Shown piece after piece: positions 1 through 6,034 of a stretch of DNA of 6,034 nt (within the stretch, counting starts at the first letter, position 1; every line of letters starts with the position of its first letter). Origin of the DNA: an uncultured Verrucomicrobiota bacterium (GTDB taxonomy: Bacteria > Verrucomicrobiota > Verrucomicrobiia > Opitutales > Opitutaceae); assembly GCA_903919625.1 (NCBI GenBank), contig CAIXIZ010000087.1, positions 1 through 6,034 of the forward strand. The letters run 5' to 3'. The translations under genes and the position numbers were made by a program. The notes under the pieces are model-generated. The model searched no databases. It saw only the letters and a program-made list of their open reading frames with translations, and had not been told where the DNA came from.

Positions 1-1160
<1,160 letters not shown>

Positions 1161-1316
1161 ATGGGTATGGGCCCATTAGTGCAGGAATCGCTCCGATTGC
1201 CAAGGAAAGTCACGCAAACTGGCGGCAAAACAGATGCAAATAAGCGGAACTCTGCATAGTGGTTAGATAATGTGCATGCGGGTACGCCGATCAGGCACGC
1301 CACCTAATCGGGTCCC
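1161..1316. other. Intergenic region between rsmB and gltA
   Basis: This 156-bp gap is visibly richer in A and T than the flanking genes. It has no open frame that looks like a protein. A perfect 10-bp palindrome, ATGGGCCCAT, occupies 1167-1176 just before the gltA start, and a GCATGC palindrome lies near 1274. I looked for a terminator after the rsmB stop and found no stem followed by a T-run on the minus strand. rsmB-gltA read-through therefore cannot be excluded. Confidence 0.6.
1175..1203 (-). promoter_or_regulatory. Candidate sigma-70-type promoter for gltA
   Basis: On the minus strand, TTGGCA (1203-1198, 5 of 6 matches to TTGACA) is followed after exactly 17 bases by ACTAAT (1180-1175, 4 of 6 matches to TATAAT). 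Transcription from it would begin only about 5 to 10 bases before the gltA ATG, giving a nearly leaderless message. This would fit the absence of a visible ribosome binding site. The match is weak and was found by eye, and other positions in the same AT-rich gap could serve instead. Confidence 0.3.
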
Positions 1317-2492
1317 TTATGTTATTTGACGCTGAAAGGCGGCGACAAAGAAGCCGTCGGTGTCGTGACGGGAGGGCAGGATGGTCAGTGACGGGCCGAC
1401 GCCGGGAAAGCCGAAGTATTCGCGGAGGGGGACCGGCGTGAAGTCGGGAGCATTCCCGAGGAAGGATGCCGCCACAGACCCGTTTTCGACATGGCTGAGC
1501 GAACACGTGGCATAGACGAGCAGGCCGCCGGGACGGACCAGCGGTGCGTGCCGGCCAAGGATTTCCAACTGGCGCGCGGCCTGGTTGGCGAGGTCGGCAG
1601 GGGTGGTGATCCACTTGAGGTGGGGGGCGCGTCGCCAGGTGCCGGTGCCGCTGCAGGGGGCATCCACCAAGATGCCGTCATAAGCCTCGGCCCCAGGCCG
1701 GGGGACAGCCCGGATGTTGGCCAGCCCGGCGCGTCTGGCGCGGGTTTGCAATTCGGCGAGGGCGTCTGGCCGAGGGTCGGTTGCGTCCACCAGTCCGGCA
1801 GGTCCGAGGAGGTGCGCAAGTTGCAACGTCTTGCCGCCCGCGCCGGCGCAGGCGTCGAGCCAGCGGCCCCCCGGTTGGACTGGCGCCGCGGCGAGGATCA
1901 TTTGCGAACCGAGATCCTGCACCTCAAACCGGCCGGCGTGATAGGACTCGGTCTTGGTGGCATCGGCTTCGGTCTCGAGCCGGATGGCTCCGGGCAAGAC
2001 GGGAGACTGCGACCATTTCCAACCGTGAGCGGCAAACTCAGCCGCCATGGGCTTAAGGTCGTCTGTTTGCACCCTTAACCACAAGGACGCCCGACGGTTG
2101 AGGGCAGCCAGTTCTTCAGGCGCAAATGCAGCCGGACAGTGTTCGCGAAACCAGGCCGGGAGCAGTTCAGTCTGATCGCCGGAGGGCGCCACACCGGTGG
2201 CGAATGCCGTTCTGAATTCATGCGTGCTTTTCGTGTCGGCGGCGAGCCAGGCGATCCGACGGACGGCTTCGGCCGGATCCGGACCGAGCAGCGGTTCGAT
2301 CCACGGCAAAAACCGCAACGTGGTGTAAATCAGTTCGCGGTACAGCCGGCGGTCACGGGAGCCGAAGGACGGATGGTCGGCGAGCAGGCGCTGAAGGCGT
2401 GCGGGCAGGGCGCGGTCGGAGCGCCAATGCGGACGGAGTTGCAGGAGCAGGCGGAGCAGGGTGCGCGCCTGATTGTCGGCGATGCGGTTCAC
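1317..2492 (-). CDS. rsmB: 16S rRNA (cytosine-C5) methyltransferase, RsmB/Sun (NOL1/NOP2) family
   Basis: This family transfers a methyl group from S-adenosylmethionine to C5 of a cytosine in ribosomal RNA; E. coli RsmB modifies C967 of 16S rRNA. The 391-residue protein has a helical N-terminal part (about 1-140) resembling the NusB-like RNA-binding domain of RsmB, with the segment SRDRRLYRELIYTTLRF at 45-61. The Rossmann-fold methyltransferase domain follows. Its motif I, DACAGAGGKTLQLA (213-226), binds SAM. Motif IV, VDAPCSGTG (276-284), carries Cys280. Motif VI, VYATCSLSHVENG (326-338), carries Cys330, the usual catalytic nucleophile, with Cys280 as the partner for enzyme release. A typical C-terminal DTDGFFVAAFQR block ends the domain. 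The arrangement RRAPHLKW after motif IV favours RsmB over RsmF. It is slightly shorter than E. coli RsmB (429). The start is GTG at 2492-2490, since no ATG occurs near the N-terminus. It lies 9 bp after the lptD stop, so an operon is likely. No clear ribosome binding site is seen. The exact target base is inferred from the family. Confidence 0.92.
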   Translation of the reverse strand: MNRIADNQARTLLRLLLQLRPHWRSDRALPARLQRLLADHPSFGSRDRRLYRELIYTTLRFLPWIEPLLGPDPAEAVRRIAWLAADTKSTHEFRTAFATGVAPSGDQTELLPAWFREHCPAAFAPEELAALNRRASLWLRVQTDDLKPMAAEFAAHGWKWSQSPVLPGAIRLETEADATKTESYHAGRFEVQDLGSQMILAAAPVQPGGRWLDACAGAGGKTLQLAHLLGPAGLVDATDPRPDALAELQTRARRAGLANIRAVPRPGAEAYDGILVDAPCSGTGTWRRAPHLKWITTPADLANQAARQLEILGRHAPLVRPGGLLVYATCSLSHVENGSVAASFLGNAPDFTPVPLREYFGFPGVGPSLTILPSRHDTDGFFVAAFQRQIT

Positions 2493-2501
2493 CAGACGGC
2501 G

Positions 2502-4625
2502 TCAGAAACGTTTCATTTCGAGCTCAAAATTGAGTCCGATCGGCCCCTCGCGCGCCGGTCCCTCGCGGAGCGACAGAAAATAACGGACGAGCCAGAGATT
2601 CCCGAGCGTCTGCTCGAGGCCGTAATCCTGCTCGGTGAGGCGGTTGAGCCGGGCATCGTATTGGGCCCGCGCGAGGAGCCGGTCGACCTCGTCGATGCGG
2701 TAGCTGGCATCGACCACATATTGTTCAATCTGATGCTTGAGGTAGTGGGTGGCGATCCGGGCGGTCCAAACAGTCCCATCATGGAGCGTGACGCCCGTGT
2801 TCAGCTCGCGCACCCCGCCGGTGTTGGGATCCACCCGGCTGAACGAGTCAAAGCGCAGCCAGGAGATCGGCATAACCGCCAACTCGGTGTAAATGGCCGA
2901 AAAGGCCCTTTGCCCGGATTGCGGGTCAAAGCTCCAATCGGCGGCGAAGTCCAAGGTGGCGAGGTCCCGCGAGCCATAATGCGGATCGCGGGTTTGCAGG
3001 GTGTTGTTGAGGCCAAGCCGCAGCGTGTTGGTGGCGGCGAGCTGGTCGATGTTGCGCGTCCCGGCAAAGCCAAGGGGCTGCAGGTAGGTGGAAAAGGCGT
3101 CGCGGTCGACGGCGGGGATGAACGGGGTGCCCTTGGTGGCATCGGGGATGTAGCGATAAGAAAGAACGGGTGTCACCAGATGGCGGAGGCCGTCGATGCC
3201 CCAGAAGGCGTTTTGATAATCGTACGTTGCGCTCGCGTGCAGCTCGGCATCGGCGCCGATCTCACCGAGGTTGCGCGTGAAGGTGGAACGGCCACCGGTG
3301 GCGTCAGCATAGTAGGTCATCCGTGCCCCCACCACCGGCTTGACCGAGAACCATTCGGCGGGGGTAAACGGGCGGGTAAGCTCGTAATAGGCGTCAACCC
3401 GCCTGCTGCTCGGGACCGGCGTCGCCGGCGGCGGGGCGGGCGGTGCCGGCGTGGGCGGATCATCCCGCAGCACGGCTGCGCTGGCATGGAAACTTTCATA
3501 AACCCCCAGGGCGAGCGGGGTGGCGAACTGGTCAAAGTCCACCTCCGGCAGCCGCTGCTGCATGTCAAAATATGAATTGGGCTGCGCGCGGACGAAGGCG
3601 GACAGGATGGAGTTGGTGTCCGCATGGTCGGCCTCGAAAAAACTGTCCGGCACCTGGACGGCGGCAAATTCCTTTGGGCGGAAATCCCGGACGACTTCCG
3701 AGTCCGACCAGTAGTTGAGCTTGCCGATCAGGGTGAGATCATCGCCGATCTGCTCGTGATGTGACCAGGTGACAAACCCGCGGTCGGCCGGAACATTCCG
3801 GCCGAGGATGTCGGTATGACGGTTGCCATAGTCATGAATGTAATCGGTGCGCAGACTGTCGGTGAGGCTGAGTCCGGGACGATCGATCAGATAGCTGGCG
3901 GAGGGGCCGACCAGGGCGCCGCGGCTGGAATAGACCCCGACATCACCGCCCAGCTGCAAGCCGGTCGCCACCGGGGTGAGCACGCCGAGATCGAGGTACG
4001 CCCCGAAGCGCGAGCGGTAACCGGTTTTGACCGAGAGGTCGCCGGTAAACGGTTCCTGGAGCGGCTGAGTGAATGCTGGCAGCGGAAAAAACCTCAGGTC
4101 GCCCAGGCCCAGGTGCGCATGTTCCGGCCGGATGCTCTGGTCATTGTGATTATAGTGCAAGGTGCCGGCGGTAAGCGTGGGCACCCATGGGCCCGGTTCC
4201 GACAGGCTGACCCGCGCATCCTGGATCGTGATGCTGTCCGGGTTGCCGGTCAGCGTGCTGCCGAGAATGAAAAATGATTTCAGGGTAAGGCGCGGGTTGT
4301 TTACGACATAGGTGTGGGTGGAGGCGGTGTAGGTGATTTCGTCGGCCAGCAGGCGCTGGGCGTCCCGGTTTAATGAGACGTTGCCGCGGGCGACCGCGAT
4401 TTCGGTCTTATTGTTGTAGCGCACCTCGTCGGCCAGCAGCAGCATGTCACCGTCCGTGACGCGGACTTGCACGGTGGGTCCGCGCAAAATTACGGTTTCG
4501 CCGGTGGCGTAATTGCTCCGGGTGATGTTTCCTTCGCCGCCGGTGATTACCATCTGTGAAGCAGCCGCGTGCAGCGCAGCCGCGGCGGGCAAGACACAAA
4601 GAAGAAGGGAAAGGAAACGGCGCAC
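2502..4625 (-). CDS. lptD: LPS-assembly protein LptD (OstA/Imp family), outer-membrane beta-barrel
   Basis: LptD is the outer-membrane end of the Lpt bridge and inserts lipopolysaccharide into the outer leaflet. The 707-residue product starts with a signal peptide: MRR, then a hydrophobic stretch ending in Ala residues, with likely cleavage near A22/S23. Residues 25 to about 180 form an OstA/LptA-like beta-jellyroll, seen in the two repeated blocks LLADEVRYNNKTEIAVARGN (63-82) and LLADEITYTASTHTYVVNN (92-110). From about 195 the sequence alternates polar and hydrophobic residues rich in Tyr, Phe and Trp, as in a large barrel. Family-like blocks are LRHLVTPVLSYRYIP (480-494) and LDFAADWSFDPQSGQ (558-572). 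The last residue is Phe, as expected for a BAM-recognised barrel. It is shorter than E. coli LptD (784) and has no cysteine after the signal peptide. A proline-rich stretch occupies 389-404. GTG at 4625 is the only plausible start: an in-frame TAA lies upstream at 4673-4671 with no other start between. rsmB follows 9 bp downstream. Confidence 0.87.
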   Translation of the reverse strand: MRRFLSLLLCVLPAAAALHAAASQMVITGGEGNITRSNYATGETVILRGPTVQVRVTDGDMLLLADEVRYNNKTEIAVARGNVSLNRDAQRLLADEITYTASTHTYVVNNPRLTLKSFFILGSTLTGNPDSITIQDARVSLSEPGPWVPTLTAGTLHYNHNDQSIRPEHAHLGLGDLRFFPLPAFTQPLQEPFTGDLSVKTGYRSRFGAYLDLGVLTPVATGLQLGGDVGVYSSRGALVGPSASYLIDRPGLSLTDSLRTDYIHDYGNRHTDILGRNVPADRGFVTWSHHEQIGDDLTLIGKLNYWSDSEVVRDFRPKEFAAVQVPDSFFEADHADTNSILSAFVRAQPNSYFDMQQRLPEVDFDQFATPLALGVYESFHASAAVLRDDPPTPAPPAPPPATPVPSSRRVDAYYELTRPFTPAEWFSVKPVVGARMTYYADATGGRSTFTRNLGEIGADAELHASATYDYQNAFWGIDGLRHLVTPVLSYRYIPDATKGTPFIPAVDRDAFSTYLQPLGFAGTRNIDQLAATNTLRLGLNNTLQTRDPHYGSRDLATLDFAADWSFDPQSGQRAFSAIYTELAVMPISWLRFDSFSRVDPNTGGVRELNTGVTLHDGTVWTARIATHYLKHQIEQYVVDASYRIDEVDRLLARAQYDARLNRLTEQDYGLEQTLGNLWLVRYFLSLREGPAREGPIGLNFELEMKRF
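3414..3461 (-). repeat. Proline-rich low-complexity segment within LptD
   Basis: The codons for LptD residues 389-404 spell PPTPAPPAPPPATPVP, made almost only of Pro, Ala and Thr. The segment sits between barrel-like stretches, so it most likely forms part of a surface or periplasmic loop rather than a strand. The coding DNA is a run of GC-rich near-repeats. The side of the membrane on which the loop lies cannot be told from the sequence. Confidence 0.7.
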
Positions 4626-4726
4626 GTTGCCCGCAGCAAAGGCGGCGGGCCGGCCGCAGGCAAGCCCCCGTTATGGGGTGCGCAAAAGGCTGGCGGCGTG
4701 GCGGCTCTGCGCCCAATGTCGCAGGC
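4626..4726. other. Divergent intergenic region between lptD and glgB
   Basis: lptD runs left and glgB runs right from this 101-bp region, or only 47 bp if glgB begins at the ATG at 4673. It must hold promoters for both genes, or overlap them. It is very GC-rich, with an 8-bp palindrome GGCCGGCC at 4648-4655. No convincing -35/-10 pair was seen on either strand, and neither gene has a clear Shine-Dalgarno sequence. Confidence 0.5.

Positions 4727-6034
<1,308 letters not shown>

Noticed and set aside
1260..1316. Possible rho-independent terminator after rsmB
   Set aside because: Short imperfect inverted repeats exist (for example around AGGTGGCGTGCCT on the minus strand), but none forms a strong stem followed by a T-run.
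2139..3575. A 478-codon open frame on the plus strand across the rsmB-lptD junction
   Set aside because: It is antisense to two recognisable genes and spans their boundary. Its composition is that of an antisense shadow and no domain can be recognised.
4596..4598. LptD as a lipoprotein because of Cys10
   Set aside because: C10 lies in the middle of the hydrophobic signal segment, too early for a lipobox, and the Ala-rich region after it looks like a normal signal peptidase I site.

Overview
This window contains four protein-coding genes: two complete and two cut by the window edges. They fill almost all of the 6 kb. The DNA is GC-rich and codons prefer G or C in the third position, so long open frames appear on the opposite strand of every real gene. 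No RNA gene, mobile element, CRISPR array or long repeat was seen.

Layout: (1) 1-1160, minus strand, citrate synthase (gltA), missing only its last few dozen codons at the left edge. (2) 1161-1316, a relatively AT-rich intergenic stretch with a weak candidate gltA promoter. (3) 1317-2492, minus strand, an RsmB/Sun-family 16S rRNA cytosine-5 methyltransferase. (4) 2502-4625, minus strand, an LptD-type outer-membrane LPS-assembly protein with a signal peptide. (5) 4626-4726, a short divergent intergenic region. (6) 4727 (or 4673)-6034, plus strand, the N-terminal 60% or so of a GlgB glycogen branching enzyme, cut at the right edge.

The organism is a GC-rich, diderm (LPS-making) bacterium that can make glycogen. 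The combination of GC content, the divergent LptD sequence without cysteines after the signal peptide, and the overall style of the proteins suggests Verrucomicrobiota, perhaps Opitutales. That is an inference from recall; no search was run.

lptD and rsmB lie 9 bp apart on the same strand and are probably co-transcribed, although envelope assembly and ribosome methylation are not functionally linked. gltA lies downstream in the same direction after a 156-bp gap and probably has its own promoter. glgB is divergent from lptD. The genes are ordinary core metabolism and housekeeping, and I found no sign of a new biological system. The points worth a second look are small: the cysteine-free mature LptD and its proline-rich insert, the GTG starts without clear ribosome binding sites, and the uncertain glgB start.
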